Assembly: GCA_036389105.1 (NCBI GenBank)
Contig: DASVQK010000091.1
Coordinates: forward strand, 1 to 19,973
Direction of reading: 5' to 3'
Length of the DNA: 19,973 nt
DNA from: AC-37 sp036389105
GTDB taxonomy: Bacteria > Actinomycetota > Thermoleophilia > Solirubrobacterales > Thermoleophilaceae
The translations under genes and the position numbers were made by a program. The notes under the pieces were generated by a model that saw only the letters and a list, made by a program, of their open reading frames with translations, ran no database searches and had not been told where the DNA came from. Positions 1-6,910 of the stretch are shown here, in pieces. Position 1 is the stretch's first letter, and every line of letters begins with the position of its first letter.

Positions 1-245
1 CTCCGAGCCGTCCTGGTCGTCGATGAAGTCGATCGACCGGCCGGCGACCTCGTCCGGCGGGTGGGTCGCGGCGAGGAACTCGGCCAGCGCGTCCACCTGA
101 CCGCCGTGGAGGCCCGCCTGGGCCCACGGGTCGAACTGCCACCGCTCGACCGTCACGAGCAGGTTCCTGCCCGATCGCGACCACACCGCGTAGAGCGCCC
201 GGCCGTCGTGGTCGCGGATCCGGATGTGCGGGCGGTCGTACCTGG
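1..245 (-). CDS. Unrecognised conserved-looking protein, 3' end cut by window edge, start unresolved
   Basis: The frame read on the minus strand from about 245 to 1 is open and every codon position behaves like coding sequence, with G or C at nearly every third base. The visible peptide includes YDRPHIRIRDHDGRALYAVW and, later, VERWQFDPWAQAGLHGGQ and PPDEVAGRSIDFIDD. I do not recognise the family; the mix of charged, Trp-rich and hydrophobic residues suggests a small soluble protein. It lies directly downstream of the acyl-CoA ligase stop (246-248) on the same strand, so the two are probably cotranscribed. The start is a problem: no ATG, GTG or TTG exists in frame between the ligase stop and residue YAVW. 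The first in-frame GTG is at 186-184, and upstream in-frame GTGs lie deep inside the ligase gene at 384-379. A GGAG sequence at 255-252 would suit a rare start codon near 245-241. The C-terminus is outside the window. Confidence 0.55.
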
Positions 246-1883
246 CTACCGCTCCGCCGCCCCCACCGGCTCGCGCTCCAGCTGGCCCTCCTCGAGCCGC
301 TTGCGCAGCACCTTCTTGTCGAACTTGCCGACGCTGGTCTTCGGCACCTCGTCCACGAACGCGAACTCGTCGGGCAGCCACCACTTGGCCACCCGCGAGG
401 ACAGGTGCTCGCGCAGGTCCTCGGCCGACACGGCACAGCCCTCGGCGCGCACGACGCACGCCAGCGGCCGCTCCTGCCAGCGCTCGTCCGGCTTGGCGAT
501 CACGGCGGCCTCCACCACGTCCGGGTGCGCCATCAGCTCGCCCTCGAGCTCGACCGACGAGATCCACTCGCCGCCCGACTTGATCACGTCCTTCGCGCGG
601 TCGGTGATCTTGATGTAGCCCTTCGAGTCGATCGCCGCGATGTCGCCGGTGCGCAGCCAGCCGTCGTGGAACTTCTCGGCGCCGCTCGGGTCCTCGTAGT
701 AGTCGGACGCGATCCACGGCCCGCGGACCTCCAGCTCGCCCGTCTGCTCGCCGTCCCAGTCCACCTCGGAGCCGTCGTCGGCCACGATCCGCGCCTCGAC
801 CAGCGGCAGGATGCGGCCGGCCTTGGCCCGGTACGCCCAGGAGTCCTCCTCGCTCGCGCCGCGCGGCGGCCGCGCGACCGAGCCCACCGGGCTGGTCTCG
901 GTCATCCCCCACGCCTGGAGGATCGTCACGCCGTGGCGCTCGTGCCACGCCTTCTGGAGCTCCAGCGGGACCGCCGCCCCGCCGCACGGGACCAGGCGCA
1001 GGCTGGACAGGTCGGGCTGGTTCTTGTCGCACCAGCGCAGCAGGTCGCCCCAGATCGTGGGCACCGCCGCGGCCACCGTCACCTGCTCGTCCTCGATCAG
1101 CCGCGCCAGCGGCTCGGGCTGGAGGAACCTGCCGGGCATCACCATGTCTGCCCCCACGAACATCGACGCGTGCGGCAGCCCCCACGCGTTGGCGTGGAAC
1201 ATCGGCACCACGGGCATCACGCGGTCGGAGTTGGCGATGCCGAGCGTGTCCGCCAGGCACGAGCCCAGGGCGTGCAGCACGTTGGAGCGGTGCGAGTACA
1301 GGACGCCCTTGGGGTTGCCCGTCGTGCCGCTCGTGTAGCAGAGGCCGGCGGCCTGGCGGTCGTCGTCGATCGCCGGGTAGTCGTACCCGTCCGCCTGGTC
1401 GGCCAGCAGCTCCTCGTAGCGCACGGCGTTGGGCAGCGAGCCCGCGTCGCCGTCGCCCATGATCACGTAGTGCTCGACGGTCTCGAAGCTGGGCGCCACC
1501 TTCTCCAGCACCGGCACGAGCGAGTCGTCAACCAGCACCACCTTGTCCTTCGCGTGGTTGGCGATGTAGGTGAGCTGGTTCTCGAACAGGCGGATGTTGA
1601 GCGTGTGCAGCACCGCCCCCATGCACGGAGCCGCCATGTACGCCTCCAGGTGCCGCTGCGAGTTCCACGCGAACGTGGCGACGCGGTCGCCCTCCCCCAC
1701 ACCCAGCGACTCGAGCGCGCGGCACAGCCGGTCGATCCGCGCACAGACCTCGGCCAGCGTGGCGCGCTCCGTTCCGCCGTCGGTGAGCGTGACCACCTCG
1801 CTGTCGCCGAACAGGCGGCGCATCCGGTCGAGGATGTGCTGAAGGGTCAGCGGATGGTCGTTCTGAACGAGGCCCTCGAGCAT
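246..1883 (-). CDS. Fatty-acyl-CoA ligase (AMP-forming), AlkK/DmdB-like
   Basis: A 545-residue acyl-adenylate-forming enzyme that activates a carboxylic acid with ATP and CoA, feeding beta-oxidation or lipid synthesis in the cytoplasm. Family motifs are complete. The P-loop YTSGTTGNPKG is at residues 183-193, WGMTET at 325-330, GWLRTGD at 408-414, the hinge and A8 region KITDRAKDVIKSGGEWIS at about 425-442, and the A10 lysine at about 520 in TSVGKFDKK. The GGEWISSVELE form and overall length fit the medium/long-chain AlkK and methylthiopropionate-CoA ligase (DmdB) group better than 4-coumarate ligases; the exact substrate cannot be read from sequence. ATG at 1883 is preceded by a strong AGGGAGG Shine-Dalgarno (1900-1894) about ten bases away. 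The gene is divergent from the methyltransferase, with 56 bases between them, and is followed closely by an unknown gene on the same strand. Confidence 0.93.
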   Translation of the reverse strand: MLEGLVQNDHPLTLQHILDRMRRLFGDSEVVTLTDGGTERATLAEVCARIDRLCRALESLGVGEGDRVATFAWNSQRHLEAYMAAPCMGAVLHTLNIRLFENQLTYIANHAKDKVVLVDDSLVPVLEKVAPSFETVEHYVIMGDGDAGSLPNAVRYEELLADQADGYDYPAIDDDRQAAGLCYTSGTTGNPKGVLYSHRSNVLHALGSCLADTLGIANSDRVMPVVPMFHANAWGLPHASMFVGADMVMPGRFLQPEPLARLIEDEQVTVAAAVPTIWGDLLRWCDKNQPDLSSLRLVPCGGAAVPLELQKAWHERHGVTILQAWGMTETSPVGSVARPPRGASEEDSWAYRAKAGRILPLVEARIVADDGSEVDWDGEQTGELEVRGPWIASDYYEDPSGAEKFHDGWLRTGDIAAIDSKGYIKITDRAKDVIKSGGEWISSVELEGELMAHPDVVEAAVIAKPDERWQERPLACVVRAEGCAVSAEDLREHLSSRVAKWWLPDEFAFVDEVPKTSVGKFDKKVLRKRLEEGQLEREPVGAAER

Positions 1884-1939
1884 GTCTCTGGTTCCTCCCT
1901 TGTCGGTCGCGGCCCAATGCTGGCAACATTCGCGATCCG
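1884..1939. promoter_or_regulatory. Short divergent promoter region between acyl-CoA ligase and methyltransferase
   Basis: The 56-base gap must hold both divergent promoters. It contains the Shine-Dalgarno of the ligase (minus strand, 1900-1894). A weak plus-strand pair may be TTGTCG (1900-1905) and CAACAT (1924-1929), spaced 18, which would leave a leader of only a few bases before the methyltransferase ATG at 1940. A small dyad, AATG (1916-1919) with CATT (1927-1930), overlaps this region and could be a regulator site. These are by-eye matches in a short GC-rich gap. Confidence 0.25.
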
Positions 1940-2575
1940 ATGAGCCTCTGGGGACGCCTCTTCGCGGCCGGCTACGACACGTTCCAGGCCGGCATGGAGA
2001 AGAACTTCCTCGGCGCGGTGCGCCGCGAGCTGCTGGCCGGCGCCAGTGGGCGCGTGGTGGAGATCGGCTCCGGCACCGGTGTGAACATCCAGCACTACCC
2101 GCGGTCGGTGGAGGAGCTGGTGTGCACGGAGCCCGAGGAGCCGATGGCGCGGCGGCTCGAGAAGAAGGCCCGGGAGAGCGACCTGAACGTGAGCGTGGTG
2201 CACGCGCCGGCCGAGCGGCTGCCGTTCGAGGACGACTCGTTCGACGCCGCCGTCACCACGCTGGTCCTGTGCACGGTCACCGATCCCGCGGCCTCCCTGG
2301 CCGAGGTGGCCCGCGTGCTGAAGCCCGGCGGCCGGCTCATCTTCCTCGAGCACGTGCGGGCTCAGGACCCGAAGCTCGCCCGCTGGCAGGACCGCCTGCA
2401 CCCGCTGTGGATCCGGTTCGGACACGGCTGCAACTGCAACCGCCCCACGCTCGAGACGATCGAGGCCTCCCCGCTGCGCGTGGAGACCCACCGGCGCGGC
2501 GAGCTGCCGAAGGTGCCGCCGATCGTGAAGCCGCTCCTGACCGGCGTGGCGGTCGCGCCCGGCGCGACGAGCTAG
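1940..2575 (+). CDS. SAM-dependent methyltransferase, METTL7-like
   Basis: A 211-residue class I methyltransferase. Motif I, VVEIGSGTG, is at residues 39-47; the acidic ribose-binding position follows in CTEPEEPM (62-69); the post-motif region LPFEDDSFDAAVTTLVLCTV spans 94-113; and VLKPGGRLIFLEH is at 126-138. The late segment with W, R and a Cys/Asn-rich HGCNCNRPT (162-170) before a helix is typical of the METTL7 (thiol methyltransferase-like) and related small-molecule methyltransferase group. The acceptor is unknown; a lipid or thiol is plausible from family membership only. ATG at 1940 has no clear Shine-Dalgarno, so translation may be leaderless or nearly so. Its TAG stop shares the CTAG at 2572-2575 with the stop of the convergent sigma factor gene. 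Confidence 0.85.
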   Translation: MSLWGRLFAAGYDTFQAGMEKNFLGAVRRELLAGASGRVVEIGSGTGVNIQHYPRSVEELVCTEPEEPMARRLEKKARESDLNVSVVHAPAERLPFEDDSFDAAVTTLVLCTVTDPAASLAEVARVLKPGGRLIFLEHVRAQDPKLARWQDRLHPLWIRFGHGCNCNRPTLETIEASPLRVETHRRGELPKVPPIVKPLLTGVAVAPGATS

Positions 2576-3384
2576 ACGGCTTCGCGGAAGAGCGCCTCGT
2601 CGGCGGCCAGCGCCTCGCGCAGGCGCTGCTTGAGCCGGCCATGCAGGCGGCAGACGCGGCTCTCGGACACGCCGAGCACCTCGCCGATCTCGCGCAGCGT
2701 CAGGTTCTTCACGTAGAGCAGCACCGCCAGCTCGCGCTCGCGCTGCGCCAGGCGGCCGAACGCGCGGCGGAACTTGTCCTTGGCCTCCGACGTCGCCGTG
2801 GCGCGCTCGGGGTCCAGCTCGTCGGAGTCGGACAGGATCGTGTCGATGCGCTCCACCTGGCTGTCCTCCTCGTCGAGGACGAGCGAGTTGAGCGAGGTGA
2901 GCTCCGAGGCCTGGAGGTCCTGCTGGAGGCGGTCGAGCTGCTCGCGCTCGATCCCCATGGCGTCGGCCAGCTCGTCCGCGTTCGGACGGCGGTGGTGGAT
3001 GACCACGAACTGCTCGCGCGCCTTGGCGATGTCGCGCTCCCAGCGCCGAAGCGGCCGGGGGGCCCAGTCCTGGCGGCGGAGCTCGTCCAGCACCGCGCCG
3101 TGCACGCGCGTCCACGCGTACTGCTCGAAGGTCGCGCCGCGGGAGGGGTCGAAGCGGTCCACGGCGGCGATCAGCGCCTCCAGGCCGCACGACAGCAGGT
3201 CGTCGACCTCGCACCAGGCGGGCAGCTCGCGCAGCTTGCGGTACACGATGTGCTTGACCACGCCGGCGTACGCGATCACCAGCCGGTCGCGCAGGCGGGC
3301 GTCGCCTGTGCGCTGGTATTCGCTGTGCAGCGCGAACGCGTCGGCGTCGGGAAGACGCCGGCCCGTCCGCCGGATCTCGCTCAC
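2572..3384 (-). CDS. Alternative sigma factor of the FliA/WhiG (sigma-28) group
   Basis: A 270-residue sigma-70 family protein with regions 2, 3 and 4. Region 2 spans about 30-105, with the core-binding DDLLSCGLEALIAAVDRFDP and the promoter-melting ATFEQYAWTRVHGAVLDELR. Region 3 is about 112-155 (RRPNADELADAMGI). A long acidic linker (170-200) leads to region 4, with its helix-turn-helix LTLREIGEVLGVSESRVCRL at about 228-247. Region order and the region 2 wording match FliA of flagellated bacteria and WhiG of Streptomyces, rather than ECF or SigB factors. No flagellar or anti-sigma gene is present in the window, so its regulon is unknown. The start is GTG at 3384, behind an AGGAGG at about 3403-3398. 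The gene is divergent from the response regulator and overlaps the methyltransferase stop by four bases. Confidence 0.9.
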   Translation of the reverse strand: MSEIRRTGRRLPDADAFALHSEYQRTGDARLRDRLVIAYAGVVKHIVYRKLRELPAWCEVDDLLSCGLEALIAAVDRFDPSRGATFEQYAWTRVHGAVLDELRRQDWAPRPLRRWERDIAKAREQFVVIHHRRPNADELADAMGIEREQLDRLQQDLQASELTSLNSLVLDEEDSQVERIDTILSDSDELDPERATATSEAKDKFRRAFGRLAQRERELAVLLYVKNLTLREIGEVLGVSESRVCRLHGRLKQRLREALAADEALFREAV

Positions 3385-3564
3385 TGGGACTGAGTTCCTC
3401 CTGAATCGGCGGCACGGTCCAGATCGGAGGCCCGAACGGCGCCCTCGATCCGAGGGGCCCGCGACTGGACGTCCGACCTAGGCGGGGACGGCTCCCCGAT
3501 TCGCGGTAACCCCTTCGCAGAGCCCGTTCTTTTCCGCCGCTGGGCTGTTCTACGCTCCGGCGCA
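3385..3564. promoter_or_regulatory. Divergent control region between sigma factor and response regulator
   Basis: The 180 bases hold no gene. On the plus strand TACGCT (3551-3556) is a fair -10 box for the response regulator and would place transcription start almost at the ATG (3565), so that gene may be leaderless. A T-rich block (3527-3533) is a weak -35 at the right distance. On the minus strand the sigma factor's AGGAGG lies at about 3403-3398. I see no convincing inverted-repeat operator. Confidence 0.35.
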
Positions 3565-4209
3565 ATGGTCGCGGATGCGGACAGCGTCACGGTCGTGATC
3601 GTCGAGGACCACGTGGCCCTGCGCCGCGGCCTCGAGCTACTGCTGCGCGACACCGAGTGCAAGGTGGTGGGGGTGGCCGACGACGCCGAGTCGGGCCTCT
3701 CGATGATCGAGCGCCGGCGCCCCACCGTCGCGGTCGTGGACATCAACCTGCCCGGCCAGAGCGGGATCGAGCTGACCCGGGCGCTGGTGTCCGAGGAGGA
3801 CGGCCCGGCCGGCGGCACGGCGGTGCTGCTGTACACCGGCATCGACGACCAGGACGTGCTGAGCGAGGCGCTCGACTGCGGCGCCATCGGCTTCGCGCTC
3901 AAGGCGGGCCCGCCCGAGGAGCTCCTCACCGCCATCCGCACGGTCGCCGGGGGCGGGGTCTACGTGGACCCGCGGCTGCGGCCGCTGCTCCTGGCCCGCC
4001 GCACCACCGAGCGGATTGGCGTGCTGTCGCCGCGCGAGCGCGAGGTGCTGGACTACCTGGCCAAGGGCCTGACCGGCGAGGAGGTGGCTACGCGGCTCGG
4101 CCTCTCGCCCGAGACCGTGCGCACCCACGTGCGCAACGCGATGGACAAGCTCGAGGCCCACACCCGGGTGCACGCCGTCGCAATCGCCCTGCGCCAGGGC
4201 GAGATCTAG
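3565..4209 (+). CDS. NarL/FixJ-family response regulator
   Basis: A 214-residue two-component response regulator with a receiver domain (residues 8-125) and a LuxR-type DNA-binding domain (about 152-210). The acidic pair is in VIVEDHVA (E14, D15), the phosphoacceptor is D59 in VVDINLP, the switch Thr is T91 in LLYTG and the conserved lysine is K113 in FALKAG. The output domain reads LSPREREVLDYLAKGLTGEE followed by VATRLGLSPETVRTHVRNAM, the standard LuxR recognition helix. All catalytic positions are intact, so phosphorylation control is expected, but no sensor kinase gene is in the window. It is an orphan regulator here and is divergent from the sigma factor. Start ATG 3565 has no Shine-Dalgarno, consistent with a leaderless message. 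The TAG stop overlaps that of the next gene through a shared CTAG (4206-4209). Confidence 0.92.
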   Translation: MVADADSVTVVIVEDHVALRRGLELLLRDTECKVVGVADDAESGLSMIERRRPTVAVVDINLPGQSGIELTRALVSEEDGPAGGTAVLLYTGIDDQDVLSEALDCGAIGFALKAGPPEELLTAIRTVAGGGVYVDPRLRPLLLARRTTERIGVLSPREREVLDYLAKGLTGEEVATRLGLSPETVRTHVRNAMDKLEAHTRVHAVAIALRQGEI

Positions 4210-4607
4210 CGCTGACCCTCAGACTCGTCCTCGTCCTCGTCCTCGCCTTCGTCCTCGTCGGCGTCGCCGTCGGCCGCGCGCGTCGGGCGGCGGCGGTCGT
4301 ATTGCAGCTGCGCCAGGCCGTACCAGCTGCCCAGGAAGAGCACCACGAGCGCGATCGCGGCAGCGCCGGGGCCGACGAGCAGCCAGAGGACCAGCCCCGC
4401 CACCACTCCGATCGCCACGGCGCGCGCCACCACGCCGAGGTCGAGCAGGTGGTCGAGCAGCGGCTGCTCCTCGACGGCCTCCTCCAGGCTCTCGTTGAGC
4501 TTGGCCGGCGAGAACTCCCGCCGCAGCTCCCGCGCGTGCTCGCCGAGGCCGGGGTCGTCGGCCCGCTCGCGCTCCGGGCGTTCCGCTTCCTGCCCCTGCT
4601 CCGCCAT
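4206..4607 (-). CDS. Small two-helix membrane protein with a highly acidic C-terminal tail
   Basis: A 133-residue protein of unknown function. ATG at 4607 is chosen because GGGGGAG lies five bases upstream; the open frame runs further up but without coding character. The N-terminal half is charged and helical (RERADDPGLGEHARELRREF, then SLEEAVEEQPLLDHLLDLG). Two hydrophobic segments follow at about 60-78 (ARAVAIGVVAGLVLWLLVG) and 82-101, likely a membrane hairpin. After a basic stop-transfer patch (YDRRRPTRA) comes a tail of almost only Asp and Glu (about 113-131), encoded by a GTCCTC-like low-complexity tract at 4211-4262. Both tails are predicted cytoplasmic from the positive-inside patches. 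Such tails often bind cations or basic partners, but that is inference. It is convergent with and overlaps the response regulator stop. Confidence 0.72.
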   Translation of the reverse strand: MAEQGQEAERPERERADDPGLGEHARELRREFSPAKLNESLEEAVEEQPLLDHLLDLGVVARAVAIGVVAGLVLWLLVGPGAAAIALVVLFLGSWYGLAQLQYDRRRPTRAADGDADEDEGEDEDEDESEGQR

Positions 4608-4764
4608 CCGGCTCCCCCTTCGGTGTCTCTCCGGGTTGAGGTCCCCGCCGTGGCGGCGCCACAAACGTAGGGGTCCCCCTTGCTACAGTCGGCCGGGCCC
4701 GCGAGCGGGTCGCGGAGCCGCCTTCCGACCGCTCTCCATTCGCCTGTCGTCGCCGAAGCGAGCC
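4608..4764. promoter_or_regulatory. Divergent intergenic region, 157 bases
   Basis: No gene is seen. The minus-strand gene's Shine-Dalgarno abuts 4608. Possible -10 boxes are TACAGT on the plus strand (4683-4688) and TACGTT on the minus strand (about 4669-4664), back to back around the sequence AAACGTAGGGG. Neither has a good -35 box. A leader of about 75 bases before the plus-strand GTG at 4765 would follow from the plus box. Confidence 0.25.
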
Positions 4765-6828
4765 GTGTTCCCTCGACAACAGACGCAGTTCTCCGCTGCC
4801 ACGGCGCGCACGTCGATCGCGCTCGCGGCCGTCCTGGCCGCGCTCCTCGCGCTCGCCCCCGCGCGGGCGCACGCGCTCTCGCCCGGGCAGGCGCGGGACG
4901 TGGCCGATCGGATCGCCATCGCCTGGAAGAAGCAGCAGCAGAAGCGCGGCTCGTTCCTCGATCCGGTGGCCGAGACGGAGACCGGCGGATACGGGAACGT
5001 GATGCTGGGCTACAGCCTGATGCGCGCCGGCGAGCGGCGTCACGACCGGAAGCTCGTGCACGCCGGCGTGCGCGGCGTTACAAGCGGCCTCTACGAGCCG
5101 GCGCGGTTCAAGGGCGTGTTCGACCAGCTGTCGATCGCCCTGAGCTACAACTACGCCCGCTCGCACCTGGCGCGCGACCCGGCGTTCGCGCGCGCGCGCC
5201 CCGAGTGGGAGCGCTACCTGCGCGGCATCGGCAGGCCGGCCGCCGAGGGCGTGCTCCAGCGCTGCATGCTCAGCCCGAACTGCTTCCACAACCACGAGGC
5301 CGCCGAGGACCTGGCCGACCTGGAGCTGCTGGACACCGGGCTGCGATCGTCGGACCCGGCCGCAAAGCTGGCCGACCCCGAGGGCCTCCGCCGCACGCTG
5401 CTGCTCAAGATCGGCGGCGACCTGGCGCGCTCCGAGGGACACGCGGGGCGAACGTCGTGGGAGGGGATCGGCCGCCCGCTCGGGATGCTGTCCGACAGCG
5501 GGCAGTGGGCCAACGCCTACCACGCGCTCTCCACCGCGATGCTGGCGGCGATAATCGAGCGGCTCGGGTCGAGGGCGCCGGCCACCACGCGGCCGGCGCT
5601 CCGCACTACGGCCGACACGCTCAGCGCGTTCATCGCGCCGGACGGCGACGTGGCCTACTTCGGCCGCCGCCAGGAGCAGTCCTGGACCCTGGCCGCAACC
5701 GTCTATGCCGGCGAGGCCGCCGCGGGCCTGCTGCCGGGCCGCCAGGCGGCGCGGCGCTACGTGGCGATGGCCGACAGTGCCTTCCGGCGGATCGAGCGCG
5801 TGCACCTGAAGGGACGGCTGGCCCTCCAGCCGCTGCCGCGCCCGACCGCGAGCATCACGCAGTACCCCGGCGGGGTGGACGCCAACGTGGCGGTGTCGAC
5901 CGCGCTCACGGCGTTCCTGCTGAACCAGGCCGGGGACGCCGCGGCCAAGGCGGCGCGCGTGCGCGCCGGCAGGCTCCCCGCGGAGCGCGACGGCTGGTTC
6001 CTCCAGCCGGACCAGTCGGGGTTCGCGACGGTCCGCCAGGGCGACATCTGGTTCGCGGTTCACCGGCGTCCGATCACGTCGGACCCGCGCTTCGACTTCG
6101 GCCTGGCGTCGCTCAAGCTCAGGCGCCGCGACGGCAGCTGGGAGGACCTGATCCGGCCGCGCCCGCTGACACACGGCAAGGCGGTCAACTCGGCCGGGCC
6201 CATCCTCACGGAGCGCGGCAAGCGCTGGGTGCCGTGGGGCGAGTCGATCGTCGTGCGGCCGGGCGGGGTCGTGGACGTCCGCGGCGGCTGGCGCTTCCTG
6301 CGCGGCGGCACCGTCGGGCCGTGGCTGCGGCGGGGGGCCACGTTCAGGTTCACGCCGCTCGACGACGGCGTGACGCTGACGTTCCCGGTCAAGGCCGGCG
6401 ACAACGTCCGCATGACCGCCTACCTGCCCGCCGAGAGCGCGCGGCAGGGACCGAACTGGGTGGGCGACCACCGTTCCACGGCGAGCCTGTCGACCAAGCC
6501 GAGCCGCGTGGCGGTGAGCCCGGGCACGCTGGCGTCGTGCTGCGACGCGCATCTGTCCACCGGGACCATGGCGCTGCGCGTGGGCAGCGACGGCAACGTC
6601 TCCTACACGATCACCGCCGGCGCCACCCCGGGCGGCCCGCACGCGGCGCCGGTCAAGACGAGGGCGCCGGGCTCGCACGAGGAGGGCGGCGTCTCGCCGG
6701 GCGCCGTGGCTCTGGTGCTGGCCGCGCTGCTCCTGGTGGCGGCGCTGCTGCGCACGCGTGCGCGGCAGCGCCGGCGCGAGCGCGAGCGGGAGCGCCGCCG
6801 CAGGAACCGCCTGGCAAGCCGGCGCTAG
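4765..6828 (+). CDS. Secreted, C-terminally membrane-anchored protein, possible polysaccharide-lyase-like toroid
   Basis: A 687-residue surface protein that I cannot assign firmly. An N-terminal signal peptide (SIALAAVLAALLALAPARA, cleavage probably after AHA) is followed by about 300 residues rich in helix pairs. These include GGYGNVMLGYSLMRAG, CFHNHEAAEDLADLELL and SDSGQWANAYHALSTAMLAA. The latter half is rich in beta strands (for example GDIWFAVHRRPITSDPRFDF and VVRPGGVVDVRGGWRF). This alpha-toroid plus beta-sandwich order is that of heparinase II/III-type and PL8-type polysaccharide lyases, and the Asn-His and Tyr residues in FHNHEA and AYHAL are plausible catalytic positions. This is inference from architecture only. 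A C-terminal transmembrane helix (GAVALVLAALLLVAALL) and an Arg-rich tail anchor it with the body outside. The GTG at 4765 was chosen to give a normal signal peptide; its ribosome site is weak, so the start is uncertain. Confidence 0.75.
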   Translation: MFPRQQTQFSAATARTSIALAAVLAALLALAPARAHALSPGQARDVADRIAIAWKKQQQKRGSFLDPVAETETGGYGNVMLGYSLMRAGERRHDRKLVHAGVRGVTSGLYEPARFKGVFDQLSIALSYNYARSHLARDPAFARARPEWERYLRGIGRPAAEGVLQRCMLSPNCFHNHEAAEDLADLELLDTGLRSSDPAAKLADPEGLRRTLLLKIGGDLARSEGHAGRTSWEGIGRPLGMLSDSGQWANAYHALSTAMLAAIIERLGSRAPATTRPALRTTADTLSAFIAPDGDVAYFGRRQEQSWTLAATVYAGEAAAGLLPGRQAARRYVAMADSAFRRIERVHLKGRLALQPLPRPTASITQYPGGVDANVAVSTALTAFLLNQAGDAAAKAARVRAGRLPAERDGWFLQPDQSGFATVRQGDIWFAVHRRPITSDPRFDFGLASLKLRRRDGSWEDLIRPRPLTHGKAVNSAGPILTERGKRWVPWGESIVVRPGGVVDVRGGWRFLRGGTVGPWLRRGATFRFTPLDDGVTLTFPVKAGDNVRMTAYLPAESARQGPNWVGDHRSTASLSTKPSRVAVSPGTLASCCDAHLSTGTMALRVGSDGNVSYTITAGATPGGPHAAPVKTRAPGSHEEGGVSPGAVALVLAALLLVAALLRTRARQRRRERERERRRRNRLASRR

Positions 6829-6910
6829 CGCGGCTAGGCTGCGCGGTACTGGCCCTGGGCGCGATCCGCGCCCCTTACAACCGAGCGCAAGTGCCCGACC
6901 TGCCCCGCCG
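6829..6910. other. Intergenic spacer with small perfect inverted repeat
   Basis: The 82 bases between two plus-strand genes contain GGCGCG (6858-6863) and CGCGCC (6867-6872) separated by ATC, a perfect six-base hairpin, but no T tract follows. TAGGCT (about 6835-6840) could be a -10 box. Whether the phosphatase has its own promoter or is cotranscribed with the anchored protein is not decided by the sequence. Confidence 0.3.

Noticed and set aside
405..1943. A 512-codon open frame on the plus strand opposite the acyl-CoA ligase
   Set aside because: It is the mirror of a strongly coded gene in high-GC DNA. Its peptide is rich in Arg, His and Val without any domain, while the minus-strand frame has all ligase motifs.
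1882..3393. A long plus-strand frame running through the methyltransferase and sigma factor
   Set aside because: It is out of frame with the methyltransferase and antisense to the sigma factor; the peptide is low-complexity.
6858..6872. GGCGCG and CGCGCC inverted repeat as a terminator
   Set aside because: The six-base stem has a three-base loop and no T tract, and such palindromes are expected by chance in this GC-rich DNA.
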